Part shown: positions 23,511 through 36,189 of the stretch, piece by piece | Layout of the letters: every line of letters starts with the position of its first letter | How positions within the stretch are numbered: the first letter of the stretch is position 1 | Origin: Phycomyces blakesleeanus NRRL 1555(-) | Lineage: Eukaryota > Mucoromycota > Mucoromycetes > Mucorales > Phycomycetaceae | Assembly (NCBI RefSeq): GCF_001638985.1 | Contig: NW_017265156.1 | Coordinates: forward strand, 806,001 to 870,000 | Length of the DNA: 64,000 nt | Direction of reading: 5' to 3' | Made by a program: the position numbers and the translations under genes | The notes under the pieces: generated by a model | Told to the model about the DNA's origin: nothing | Seen by the model: the letters and a program-made list of their open reading frames with translations, nothing else | The model's database searches: none

Positions 23511-23942
23511 TTATGAGCATTGTGGAAGCTGAGATGACCGTCTGATTTGTTTGGAGAGCAGGATCATTCGGTCACTGGACAAGACTTCGTCAAGTTTTGC
23601 CTGTGCAGCAGGATCCTGAGTGTAAAACCGGCTTGTTCTTCTTGCTGGGATAGAAGTTGGTAGAGAGCTTATTTTTTGGTTCTCTGAATCAAAAGGTTCA
23701 ACGAGAGTCTTTTCTTTGGTGTTTGTTGCAGGCTGGCGAGAGGATCCCCGCGGCAGGCTGTTAAGAGAGTATGCACGAGCTGGAGAGGTATTTTGAGATA
23801 TCTGAATGTTCTCCATATCGACTGAATATCTTCCGTTTGAGGGCATGGTTTCGGAGAGGTCCGACGATGCAAACCATGATTGTGGTCGTTTGGAAAAGAG
23901 TCTTCTTAATCTCGATTCTGGTTTTGGCTGTTCGACCTGCAT
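23511..23942 (-). CDS. Hypothetical basic, Ser/Arg-rich protein, 143 aa
   Basis: A single-exon frame runs from ATG 23942 (MQVEQPKPESRLRRLFSKRPQSW) to the stop at 23511. The composition fits a mostly disordered, basic, Ser/Pro/Arg-rich protein (SLPRGSSRQPATN, SIPARRTSRFYTQDP). A possibly helical end follows (AQAKLDEVLSSDRMILLSKQIRRSSQ). The frame is more GC-rich than its flanks and a CT-rich block (GGAAGAAA units on the plus strand) sits just upstream, as in fungal promoters. Similar RRxS and RTSRFY contexts are plausible kinase sites. I do not recognise a family. It could instead be the 3' exon of a longer gene, because a possible acceptor (ATGCAG) overlaps the start. Confidence 0.55.
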   Translation of the reverse strand: MQVEQPKPESRLRRLFSKRPQSWFASSDLSETMPSNGRYSVDMENIQISQNTSPARAYSLNSLPRGSSRQPATNTKEKTLVEPFDSENQKISSLPTSIPARRTSRFYTQDPAAQAKLDEVLSSDRMILLSKQIRRSSQLPQCS

Positions 23943-26900
23943 TTGGAACCCAAGACGAGATTATCTATATAGGGTATAGAAAGAGAGCAAGAAGAGTAAA
24001 GAAATGAAGAAAGGAAGAAATGAAGAAAGGAAGAAAGAAAGGAAGGAAGGAAGAAAGAAATAAATAAAACTGTAAATTATATTTTTGCCCATATTAAAGG
24101 CTCTATTAATATTATTATCATTCATTAGTGGGGCGTTTTAGTATTTTGTCTATTTTGATACCAAAAAAAACAACTCCAAATACATTGTATAGATCTATAT
24201 TTATCAGCCAATACGTACAACATTAAACAAAGACAGCTTGGAAACACAATAATCAAACGAAGCCTCTGACCCTAATACACGGTTATATATATTATACATA
24301 CATACAATATTCATACATATATAGTCTGAGCCACACCTATATATATTTTATATTTTATATACATATTTGACCCTCTTAAAATTAAGTTACCCGATCCTTA
24401 CAACAAATCATCTACAATTCCATCGATGATGAATCCAATCGAATTATACTCTCTATTCCTTATTCTTTATTTGTGTGGGAAACTCGGATATAGAGAGATA
24501 TTTGTTTTGATTTTGGTGATCAATATGTATATAAAATGTTCAAATATTCAAATATTGAAATATATATATTTTATAAGATCACACAATCACAGGTTAGACC
24601 TTTTTTTTCTTTTTTTTTTGCAAAATTCAATTCATTATATGCACATTTACCCAAAACAGTCTTTATTTACTTATTGCCTCTTATCTATTTCCTCTCTACA
24701 CTTCAACACCATCACAGTCCTATATATCACATATTCTTTGTTTCAAATTGTTTATACTTTTTATTTTTATTTATTTTGCCAGGTACAACTTTATCCAAAT
24801 ATGGTATTTTGTTAAATGACAGATCCAATAAAATTCATTTTTTTCTACTATAGTCGTAGTTTGGAATGAACTTTATACTGTACTCAGTATAAGCATTTGC
24901 ACTACTTTCGAATAATTGTATATCCATTATACACACAAACACAGACATACACGCACTAACAATAAGAAGAAAAAAAGACTACTAGATTTGCTTTAGTTTG
25001 ATAGCAGACTATATAGCTTATTCTTATTAAAAGCCACTGATTATGCCAGTAGCTAACACTTGGCCAAGAGTTGAGTTATTTTTTTTTACACGACCAAAAC
25101 AAAATAGGAAATTTAATAATGGGTAACAATTTTGTAGCTTATATATATATATTAAAAACGGCTTTTTATTTTATTTCAGAGAAATTACTCATAATATCAT
25201 CATTCAACAGAAGAATAAAACGAAAAAGAAAATCAAGATAACTATAGTGACCATTGTGATTGAATTGGCCAAGAGTCTCTTTGGGGTTATTCTCGTTAAT
25301 CATTCCATAGTGTATGATATAAGTTGGTTAAAATAGATGGTTGTTGTTGTGGGAATTGATCTTCAAGGGATATTAGAATCTTACAATTTTGGATATCAAA
25401 AGTAACATAAAATAAAAAGGAGTAAAGAGATCAAATAAGGAGTATTAGATATCGAAAAAAGCAAATACTTCATTTAAGCACATAATCTACGCTTATAACT
25501 CACAACAAGAGCCATAGTTGTTAGTATGTTTCTTATGTATTAAAATCCAATATATAAAGTTAATCATTTGTTGCTATGGTTACTTGGTTCTATTTTATAG
25601 AATAATATGACTAAAAGGAATAGTAAATGCACGTTACATATCTGTCTTTAAATGCCTTGGATAAATAGGATACTGAAAATAATGATAGATCGTTATCTTG
25701 TAAAGCGAACAGTCGATGGGAAATATATAGTGTTTTCAATAGATAGATACGTGTATATATGGACCTATTCTTCTTCTAGATATTGAGGTTTAAACATATA
25801 TCACAATCAGAATACATATATTGCTTATCTTAAAAAGGAAATGTACCTGATAATAACTATTATATTCGATTCTTTAAATATTCAAAGTTTATAGTCTTTA
25901 TACAGTTAATTCTTCTTTTTTTTTTAAAAAAGTATCTTGCCTTCACAAATTAATAAATCGTACACAGCATATGACCTGAAAAGAGAAAAATGGAATAATA
26001 TCCAACAACCTGAGTTCAACCAATGAATCCTTTATATACCATGTACAACTTTATGAGAACGGCATACTAATTATTCCAATAATATAATCAAGTACTCACT
26101 TTTAATAATAGACTCCTTACATATATATTCACATAAAAATAACTTGAAGCCTGTATGGTAAGCACAGGCAAAGGCTTTGTAGGCAACGAAGCCAAAAAGA
26201 AAAGAAAAATGAAATTAAAGACGTTAAAAATATATCTCTAACTGTCTTGCAAATAGTATGGTCTGTGGGTAGATAATGATGTCTCTAACCTAATACGATT
26301 AGATATTTGATTCCAAAAGACATAGATGGCGCGGAATATTCCATGAGATATACTCATCATTGTTCTTTAATTTCAACATGACTTTTTTTTTCTGCCTTAG
26401 AAAAAACACTCCACAAAACCTTGAAGATGTTCTAGTCATATCTTTGAGGTTTACCCAATATTTGATTGTGAAGCTAATTATGCAAAGGGATAATGAGCTA
26501 CAGAAGAATATGGGGCTTATATCCAATTAGAGCATGGTTATAATTCACTAAAGAGATTATCTAAACAGCTAACTAATACAGACAAGATATGATTACTAAG
26601 ATAACGCGCGATGATATATAAAAACAATCAAAATAGCCAGTATATTCCTTATTATTCTGATGTACATAATGATCTATATTCTGTACCAATTGTTTGTACA
26701 CTGTACTATTATTACATTACTCAAGAATATAAATACCATATATCAAATATCAAATATCAGTTATCCTGAATAATTTTAATTTTTGTATTATTCTTTGATT
26801 ATCGGAGTATGCCAGAAAATAAAGAATAAGAATATTGAAACAAATACTTTTTTTTTGGAATAGTAAAATACGGTCGCACGATATTCTTTGTACACTAGGT

Positions 26901-28966
26901 TGTGCAGGACAGAAAACAAGGTCGTATTCTATACGAGTTTTAAGTTAAATATTAGACTTTTGTTCTACAGTAATTTCACATTCCTGTTGTAATAACTGTA
27001 CACTACGAGAAACAAAAATGAAGAAATCTAGAGGGATATTCCGATAGAGAGACAGAGAATTGCGTTAACTATCTTCAATATCCTCTTGTTTGTTCTGAAC
27101 AATTAGATGTTTTCATTGTATAGCAAACGTTAAGTTTAATTGATTTAACAGGATATTTTTCTATTTATGAATCTGGTACATCCAAGTACCACCCTTCGTG
27201 TCCCCGGACGTTTCTTGAAAAGTTTAAACAAGTCTTCAGCCCTGGTCTATATTTCTGTTCTCAATCCCCAAATATAACTTTTTTTTTATGATCTTTTAAG
27301 ATAATATTACAATGCCCTTTGTTTTTTAGTATTGTTTTTATAAGCCATTTCTAGATCTACTGATCCAAGTTATTTGGAGAATGTGGCTTCGTTGCACTTT
27401 GGACGTCGTTTGTCGAATAAAGACCTTGTTGTTGGCTTGGATTTCCGACACCTTTCACTAATTACGACATGATGGCACAGCTCCTGATAGGTTCATCCGT
27501 GTCATTCAAGGTGAACATACTGTGAGACCAAGATAAGATGTTTCGGAAGGTCGTCGCGTAAGACCAAAAATAAAATAAAATAAAGCTGACAAGTTTCAAA
27601 AAGAAGAACACTAGAAAAAATAAGAAGGAAAAGAAGAATATAGCCTATTTTTTTCTTTCTTTCTTTCTCTCTTTCTTTCCAATTTGGTTATTTGCAGGTA
27701 TCCTTAAGATTTTATTTGGCGAGTCATTGAATTCTTTGAATTCTTTGGTGAATTACTTTATTATCATCTTTGTACTGCATGGTAAAGGGTAAAGGTAATT
27801 TCCGTCAATTGTAAAAAAAAAAAACTACAAAAATCTCCTAGTAAAATCACTTTTATCCATACCTTTTTCTTTTAAGCATCGCGTATATTATCAACAAAGT
27901 AAAATAAAAAGTTAGTAGAGCAAAAATAAGAGCACAAATTAATATGGAAGAATGAGGCACAGATGAAATTGAAGCATAAATTCTGGCTTGTACCGTGGCT
28001 TGTGTAAGCAGAAGAAAAATAATGAAAGGTATTTAATATACAAGTATTAATATCAAATAACCATATTGAATTCAAAAAAAAAAGTCAAATTACTCATTTA
28101 TTAATTTACTAATTATTTATTTATTTTTTACTTTATTATTTGAAAATATTCATAAATGTATAATATTAACAAAAACATCTTACCTTGTAGATAGGTAGCT
28201 TAAGTAGATTTAGAGCGCATATGTATATAAACGCACACACAATAGAGCATTCGTCCGTTGAAATGTATTTCGAATTACAAGAAAACGTTGACTTGATATT
28301 CGTTCGTTAGCTTAGGGTAGCCAAGATATGGTAACAGTTCCAGAAATATGGTGGCACAGGCCATGTATTTGGAAAGCGGTGACAGTGATTTTACGTGTAA
28401 AACAAGACCTTTTTGTTCAATTGACATGCAAGATAAATTTCTAGTAATTTGTGTATTCTAATTCCATTTCATAAACATATATTAGTAACATATTACTGTG
28501 CTAGTGCTCTAAAACTAAATGAGTTCAAGCGACAAATCTGTGTATTTCAAGTGGATAGCCAAATAAAATAGCTATTCTGTACTCGTTTAAAATTTTATCG
28601 TCTATTTAATCACGTCTTGGGTTAGTACGTCCAACAGCTGTCCAAAGAGCCTAGAACGTATTAAATCAAAACTTAAAGAAGAATAAGAGTAAGAAAATAC
28701 AACCAAACCTTTTGTTACTAGCTCGCTGGGACATATTGGAAGTAATCTTTTTTTTTTTATCTTTTTTTTTTCCTTTGCGCAATGTGTGACGAAAGCACGC
28801 TTTAACACGCTTTAACACGCTCAAACTCACGTACAAATTTAGACCTGCGTTCGTATGATGTGTTCAGGGTGTGATTATAGCTAATTTAATTTGCCATGAG
28901 CTTCAGTATGAGCAAATACACCTCTCTCTATCTCTTTCTTTCCTTTTCTCTTTTCATTGTTTTCAC
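23943..28966. other. Gene desert of about 5 kb
   Basis: It is AT-rich and full of microsatellites. No intact gene is found. A 129-codon frame at 24426-24815 is only low-complexity Phe/Tyr/Ile/Leu and is not accepted. Somewhat GC-richer, coding-like islands occur near 26290-26530, 27090-27580 and 28280-28440. The second of these matches a copy in the next desert (see the repeat entries). Confidence 0.5.
27095..27580. repeat. Diverged repeat family, copy A (probable transposon relic)
   Basis: This aligns by eye with 34590-34850 in the same orientation. A shared block ATTAG-TGTTT-CA-T-TA-AGCAAACG is followed by a GAGAAT-T-GCT... block and a GACA-GAT-GCAC... block. Copy A has about 210 extra bases between the first two blocks. 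Both copies read coding-like but are full of stops. The family is not recognised. Confidence 0.55.
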
Positions 28967-29882
28967 ATGGGCGCAAAACAGTCAAAGCGTAATTTTAAAA
29001 TGTCCGAAATCGTTCATCCCACTACAAATCCAAGTCCAATGCCCAGTGCAACACATTCATCTGGTGGATCTTCGGGCGCAAATTGGAAAATGTCTGCAGA
29101 TGGTCGCATATATCACAACGTAGAATCAAGCGCATACATACTTCCTCAAGACGAAGAAGAACAAGACCGGCTTAACTCTGTAAGCAGATATAATTTCAAT
29201 TTCCGAAAAAAAGAACTTCCAAGAAAAACAAAGCTCACTATTTTATTTACATAGCAACATTTTGCAGCAAAAGCCCTCTCGAATGGGTAAGATTAGATAC
29301 TGCCCATAGCATATAGATCTCTAACACGATATTGAAATATATCAGGAACATGCTGGCCTCAGTTGTAGAAGCTCTTCCCCAAGAAGCCAAGATCCTCGAT
29401 ATTGGGTGCGGTTCTGGGTCTTGGGTCATGGTAATCATTACCAACAAGCTTATTTTATTTAACACACACATGTACAATTTCTTATTGACTTTTCTATCAG
29501 GATGTAGCTATAGATAATCCTTGTACTCATATCACTGGTATTGATATTGCCGACATCTTCCCTGCCATCATTCGACCAAAAAACGCCGATTTCAAACTCG
29601 TTAATGTACTCGACGGTCTCCCGTTCCCAGACGCCACTTTTGATTTTGTTCATATGCGTCTTTTAATTGTTGCCTTTCGCATAAACGAATGGGACAAAGT
29701 GATTGATGAAATCTACCGTGTTCTTAAGCCCGGAGGACTTATCCAGCTAGTTGAATCTCAATATACAGTTTGTATCTCTTATTTTTTTCTTTTTAAAAAA
29801 AAATCTTTTCAACTGACAAATCATATAATTAGGATACAGAGCAGAGTCCAAAAATCCACCGCTTTGTCTCGGCCCGTAAGAT

Positions 29883-29926
<44 letters not shown>

Positions 29927-30124
29927 TGGGATCTGTAGATGGTATGTATAGCTATCTGACATGCTTATTATCATTAGTACTTTCCTTAATGGCGGATAAG
30001 CACCAAGATCCGTTAATTGGCTCAAAACTTGAGGGCAAGGTAATAGCCCATGGTTTTGAGTTGATGCAAAAAGAACGTATAAGAATACCATTTTGTAAGT
30101 CCAATAATAATTTTTTTTTTAAAA

Positions 30125-30170
<46 letters not shown>

Positions 30171-30405
30171 TAATAATTAATATATTTCTATTTTAGCCAA
30201 TCCCCAGAACGCTGTTTATGCTGAATTATTGTGGGGCTGGGGTAATGCTATGAAAGCCCTCAAACAAGCTCTCGCTCCTAGATTATGTCCAGATAATGAG
30301 AGCGACTATGATCAAATATTGAATGAATATCTTAAGGACTGTGCTGATTTTGGGTGGGTGGTTTACATTTGGTCAGTTGCCGGCCGTAAACCTCTGACTG
30401 TCTAG
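28967..30405 (+). CDS. Class I SAM-dependent methyltransferase, seven exons, 321 aa
   Basis: Exons are 28967-29179, 29255-29286, 29346-29430, 29501-29767, 29833-29875, 29978-30094 and 30197-30405. Together they give exactly 322 codons. The start ATG 28967 gives MGAKQSKRNFK, which fits an N-myristoylation signal (Gly2, Ser6, then basic residues). A second in-frame ATG is at codon 12. The methyltransferase domain shows motif I ILDIGCGSGSW, the post-I acidic GIDIAD, FPDATFDFVHMR and the late motif VLKPGGLIQLVE. This is the arrangement of LaeA/TAM-like and UbiE-like enzymes. The substrate cannot be inferred. The C-terminus ends FGWVVYIWSVAGRKPLTV. The gene is isolated between two gene deserts. 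Introns 5 and 6 carry complementary triplet tracts (see repeats). The exon 5/6 junction is the least certain part of the model. Confidence 0.88.
29887..29925 (+). repeat. (TTA)13 tract in methyltransferase intron 5
   Basis: Thirteen TTA units lie between the exon 5 donor and exon 6. They are complementary to the tract in the next intron. Confidence 0.95.
30125..30169 (+). repeat. (AAT)15 tract in methyltransferase intron 6
   Basis: Fifteen AAT units lie between exons 6 and 7. In the pre-mRNA they could base-pair with the UUA tract of intron 5, looping out exon 6. Confidence 0.95.
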
Positions 30406-33400
30406 AAAATTGCTTATCCTTTGTACTCTAAATGTTATATATCCTGAATTTTTTATTTTATTTTTTACTCTCCTTTAGAAGAAATATGCTAAACCTTTAA
30501 CTTTGCTCATGCTTACCATTATTACTATTACTACTATTACCATTATTCTAAATCTTACAATTATTTTTACCTTTCTTTATTTATTTATTTATTAATTAAT
30601 TATATGCTAAAATATCTTGCTTTTACTTTTATTTCTTTCTATAAAAAAAAAAAAAAAAACACTGGCAATATTGGTTGCCAAGATGATTTATATTTTGTCA
30701 TAGTTAGTGTTTTGTACCACACTTTCTGACATTTAGATGGTTGTATTATCTTTATCTTTTTCTTTTAAAACAGAATAATAATATTTATATATGAATGGCC
30801 ACAATAGGAAAAAAAAATCTTCATCTGACAGCTTAACATAAAACACGGAGAATCTTCTATTCATTTACTTGTTTACAACAAAAGGAAAGAAAAGATGTAT
30901 ATATGAATCTACATTTGTCTCCAATCTATCCAATGTTTGGCTCTACCCAACTTTCGGTTCGCTCCCCGACATTTCTCTTAGGATCAAGTACGTGTGGTGT
31001 AGTGTTACCTTGTACACGAAGCATAATAACTGTAACCTTGGACCTACACCCTTTTTTGGAACATGTATTAGAAGCTGTTTTGTAATTGTGTGTACAGAAT
31101 ATGAGTAAAAAGAAAAAGAAGAAGAAAAAAGGCGGGTACCGATAGTAGAAGTATTCAAGTATTACGATCAAAAGGCCTCAAGATAAAGAAGATACAACCG
31201 TTGTGGTTGAAATGAGAAGAAAACAAAGCTCTATTCTTACTACAAAATATATCTATATATATTTGTACCGGACCTTGAGCGGGTGATTTACACAAAACTA
31301 AAACTAAATAGTATTATAATGAGATGTGTATTCGGAGAGCGGTTTATTTTATTTTATTTATTTTGTCGGAGAGACCTGTTGCGTGTTTTCTATCTATACA
31401 AACTATATTGTTAAAATAAAGTCGTGTAATATAAACCTTTTTATATAAAGAATATATTGATATAAATACCAAATATACACAAAATTCGTTTGCTTCTCAC
31501 AAAAGCAGAGCAGTATCTATGACAAACTTTATAGAAGCAGAACAAGAGTCTTAAAGCTATTGGTTACTATTACTAAACACATACACAGATATAAATATAA
31601 ATATCTACTTGTAAAAGTAGGACAAAAGAAAAAAAGAACACATACCACAGATAGAGACTTTCTTAGTTTGGACTCATGGTTTATTCAATTGGCGCCTTCT
31701 GTGTTAATTTGTATCATGTCAAATAAAAGACAAAAGGAGATGAACTTTATTTAACGATCGAGTTTTATTTTTTTTTATTTTTGATTTTATTTTTGATAGT
31801 ATATTTGCATCTTCATCTATATTCAATAAATCGTTCAATTTATATTTTATTGTATTGTATTTTAGCTCTCATTATTATCTCATTCAAAGAGTCACAGAAT
31901 TTAAGATAGGTTACTAGCTGTGTAATATGTATATATATATATTTTTAAAAAATACCATCCTTTCCTTTGTTTTCGTCTTATTTTTCTCTCACTATCTTTG
32001 GATCATGATCGTTATTGGGGCTTAAAAAAAATCAGTAGCCAACACCATGCAGCACTGGCAGAATTCCTGGGTCTTATTTTGCATGTGGACAACTTTGTAC
32101 ATTTTACAAAATTTAGTATTTAAAATACAAACTCCGAGTACATATTCAATTGTTGAAGATTAAAACACCCAATAATATTCTATTGGGGTGTAAATACTCT
32201 CAAACCTTAATTTATCGTGATAATTATATGCGCTTCAAGGGTCTGAGTTCATTAAACAAAAACACACATTTACACATTTACATAATAACAGGATACTATC
32301 TGTAGTTCTACTTGATTATAGTCAACAATATTTACTCAATAGATAATACAAAAAAAAGTTTTGCTAAGCATAGATCGGGAATATTTTTTTTTGGATTATT
32401 ATTTTAATGTGGGTACATATGCATAGAGAATAGTATATCCCAAAACAAAAATGGGCAGTAAATCAAAAGAAACCTTGGACTACAAGGGTATCTTCGTTTG
32501 CCCAAAAATTAAAACTAAAATAATAATCAATAGGCTTTGTGAACAAATATGTTAATTTAACTATATTATATGATATTCAACCTCATTAACAATATAAAAG
32601 AAGGTACAAAAGGTACATGTTAAAATAGAAATTACCCACAGTAATATATGCAAGCCAAACAGAAAAAAAAAAGTGAAAAGCATTTGTCTTTCATATTACC
32701 ACATATTTTAGTAAACACGCCTTTACCAAACTTTGATTCAAGGTGTACAAGTTTTTATTTTTATTGGATTTTTCTTTAAAGACAGAGGTGTCTTGTCCAG
32801 ACCAGTCCTTTTTATGTTCTCTCATTTCTACTTGTGAAAGACAAGTCATTTTGTTATGCAAAATCTATACACATTTACACTAGTCATGGTAGTGAGTCTC
32901 TAGATAAATGTAATTTATAGAAATCCTTGGTATACAAGTAGCTGGTACGACATGAAAAGCTAAAAGAATACAAACATACAAACATGCAAACATAAATATA
33001 TTAATTAAAGGCAGTGACAATTGAACAGACAGACATAATAAAAAAAAGTATTGCAAGAGCTGTCACTTTCCGAGCATTCGATTCTATTAGGTATTTATAA
33101 AACAATCTGAGCCATTGTTTTTGAGCATGCTGACAGACGTATACTGAAAACGATTAACCACTTGCAATTACCAAGATTCCGCGGATTTAAAGATTCAACA
33201 AAAAAAAAAAGAAGATGTGTAGTGGGTGTATTTATAAAAAGACGATTTAAGGTTCTTTTGTACCTCCTCTGCGCAATAGGTGTAAAAAAAATGAATTTAT
33301 AAAATTCACAGGTATGCTGGTAACCAATAGTATATAATCTTCCTATACTTCAATAACGATAACAATATACTCGATAATAGGCGGGCATAATTTACACACA

Positions 33401-35775
33401 CATTATTTTACTCTTTATATTATCAGGGACAAACAAATAGACATTATCCCTGATCTAAAAAACTTACCCTCTAAACCGAAATAAAGCTAGCCGTCCAGAA
33501 TATTCTTAGAATTTATAAAAAAAAAAGTATGGTATTTATATACAGCCAAACCGGGAAAGAGCCGATTTATCTTATTCTGTATAGAAATAAACCATGCGGA
33601 GACTCTTTGTATGGATTGATATACATTTTTATAATGAACAGAAAATCACAAGCACAGGATTACATCTATCATTCCAATATAATTGTATTCCAAAAAAGAG
33701 ATGTTACTATTTCATTAAATTACCCACCAAAAGGTGACCAGGGTTTACTTAAAGATCATTTGTCTAGAAGCTCTTTTTTCAAATGAAATTACACACACAC
33801 ACACACACAATGGAGTTTAGAAAGAGCTACATTTTATGCTGGTAGCATTGGCCTGCGCGTTTTATTTTGTTTTGTTTGTATAGTATAGAGATCAGTGCAT
33901 TAATTGCCGCCCAGAGCGAGATTTACAGTATATTATATAACATATTTCTCCTAAAATATCTAACATGTCCGTTGTGTTAAAAGAACTAAAAGAACTAGGA
34001 AAGATGTAGTGGCATTACTTAAACAGTAAAGATGGAGTTTTACATTGGTGACAGTGGTTAGAAAGGGTATCGTGCCAAAAGTACAAGAATCAAAAGATAG
34101 AAATCTGTACATCAAATTCAGCTCAAATTTAGCTTTTTATTGGCTCTTAAGTGGATAACTACCTATAAGCAGATAAAACGCACCCATTAAAAGAGCATCT
34201 CACAACACATATAAAGACAGTAAATACAAATAATATCACAGTATATAGGTGGATAAGGAAAACCACGTGTATTCCAAAAATATACATACTTCTCTAACAT
34301 CTTAGATTTGCATGATATTCGCATTTCTATTAGTAATTAAGACCCAATAAAAACTCTTTCTCAACAAATAATAATTCAAATTATCTCAAGCATATTCATT
34401 GTACCAAGTCAGATTGATCTTGTTGTAAACAAGTTATGCATAAGCTGCTACATTTGTTTATTATTTATTATTTATATTAAAGATTAACATTCTGCATGCT
34501 GATCAAAACTGGTGCCTAATCCAGAGAAGAAAAAGATGAGATTCAGCGAGAGGATTGTATTACTTCCCCTCAGTATCATCCTGTCTGTTACGAAAAATTA
34601 GGTGTTTCCACTATACAGCAAACGATAGGCTTTATTCAGATTGTTTAGAGAATATAGCTCTCCGTTACAGTTTGAGCATCATTTGTCTAATAGATTCTGT
34701 TGTTATTCTAGGCTTCTCCACATCTTTCGCCAAATATGACACGATAACACGATTCCAGAGGGACCTACGTGTGCTCTTCAAATCAAAAGTGCAGTCTGGC
34801 AAAAGATAATATGTCCCAGAAGGATTTCATGTGAGACAAATGCTGTAAAGTGCAAGACAATAAACAAATGTCAGAAAAGCAATGCTGATAAGAGTCAGTT
34901 AAATTTTCCTGCCTGATTATCTTCGAGAATCCCCAAGATGTTATTTTGGTAAGCCATTACATTTTTTTTGAGGATTTTAGTGATATTTTTCTGTTTCTTT
35001 GTTTTGTTTTGTAATGCTTGGAGTATTGTAAAGTGTTTTGAATCTATTGCAAAAATACGGCTTCAAAATGTTATATAAAAAAAACAGGTGGGACTAGCTT
35101 GAGATATTAAAGATACCTTTTCAAGATTGAACTATAATATTGAAGAAATAAGAAAAATTGAAATTGAAACACAGACACACACATATATATAAAACGAAGA
35201 AAGCATCATTTTGCTAAAATACCACCCCTAAACCCACCCAATAAGATTGTAAAAATCTCCTATTAAATTTACTCTTTTTTTTATTACAGTGTATGCGCCC
35301 TAAGATATGTACATTACTTATAGTTAGGTATCAGTTTAATGATCTCAGAAATATGGATTATGTAACGAACTTTGTTTTTATATAATGAGAATAATGATGA
35401 AAATAAAGTTTTCTTTTCTTTCCTTCAAACGGACAAAATATTAATGATCTCCATTGATCGACAATGCAATATCGACTTTTTATCTTGCTTCAAACCCAAC
35501 AAATTTTACATGATAAATTGAGGATTTAGTTACAAAAACTAATAGCCACTAACCGTATCTGTTCATACAAATCCCGGTAAAGAAGAATGTATATGCAAAT
35601 ATGATACATAACAAATTATAAGCAAATGCCTCAGGTACATACAAATAATATTCACATAATTATTAAAATTAATTAGCAGTAATAAATTATTGCTATTAGA
35701 AGGGAGGTGTATAGAATGAAGAAAATGATAGATAATAAATACAAAGAATAAAAGTGGTAGGTAGCTGAGGGGTGT
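30406..35775. other. Second gene desert of about 5.4 kb
   Basis: It is AT-rich, with runs such as (CA)n near 33791-33809 and many poly-A/T tracts. A GC-richer island near 30920-31090 has an ATG frame of 60 codons at 30903-31085 ending ITVTLDLHPFLEHVLEAVL, but no gene context. The copy B repeat lies at 34590-34850. No gene or structured RNA is recognised. Confidence 0.5.
34590..34850. repeat. Diverged repeat family, copy B (probable transposon relic)
   Basis: This is the partner of 27095-27580. It includes an open stretch of about 85 codons ending near 34809 (…VVILGFSTSFAKYDTITRFQRDL…), which corresponds to a frame interrupted in copy A. Conserved block order and spacing imply a common ancestor, while the divergence implies age. 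Confidence 0.55.
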
Positions 35776-36189
35776 TTATATCATGTAACTTTCTATAGCA
35801 TCAGTTCGTAATATATCACGATCTCCTGTACGATATCGAACCATCCATGTCCCGTCAGGTAATTGAACATAGAAATTAGAGTAAGGAAACTCGTTTGGTT
35901 TGCAATACGTTGGACTATAAGGAGGCACAATCACAGTAGTGCTGGTTTGATTGGCATCTTCCTTTAATTGCTTTCTTTGACGCTTTTTACGAGTACTCGT
36001 GTATTCTGGAACAGAATATGAAGAGGAGCTGTCTGCTGAATCGGATGATCTAGAGGACACGGTGTCCAAAGAATCGCGTCGTTGTTCATGGCGGTGGAAG
36101 ATATTGGTGAGTTTTGACCAGACTGAGGAAGCAGATCGATGAGTCTTGGAAGAAGTCAAGTCATTAGAATATATTAAGCGTGTAGACAT
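35776..36189 (-). CDS. Hypothetical protein, 137 aa
   Basis: A single-exon frame runs from ATG 36189 (MSTRLIYSNDLTSSKTHRS) to the stop at 35776. The N-terminal two-thirds is basic and very Ser-rich (SSRSSDSADSSSSYSVPEY, then TRKKRQRKQLKED) and probably disordered. The last 45 residues look like a compact module (NEFPYSNFYVQLPDGTWMVR, then YRTGDRDILRTDAIESYMI). The frame stands out in GC content from both sides. KKRQRKQ could serve as a nuclear signal. The MTIF2 stop is 300 bp upstream on the same strand. The family is not recognised. Confidence 0.7.
   Translation of the reverse strand: MSTRLIYSNDLTSSKTHRSASSVWSKLTNIFHRHEQRRDSLDTVSSRSSDSADSSSSYSVPEYTSTRKKRQRKQLKEDANQTSTTVIVPPYSPTYCKPNEFPYSNFYVQLPDGTWMVRYRTGDRDILRTDAIESYMI

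Noticed and set aside
24426..24815. 129-codon plus-strand frame in the desert
   Set aside because: The translation is low-complexity Phe/Tyr/Ile/Leu/His that follows AT-rich composition, with no family features.
29939..29941. Three-base ATG microexon between methyltransferase exons 5 and 6
   Set aside because: It would leave a 36-nt second intron, shorter than any other intron here. A single 102-nt intron with a CTGAC branch-type sequence explains the junction.
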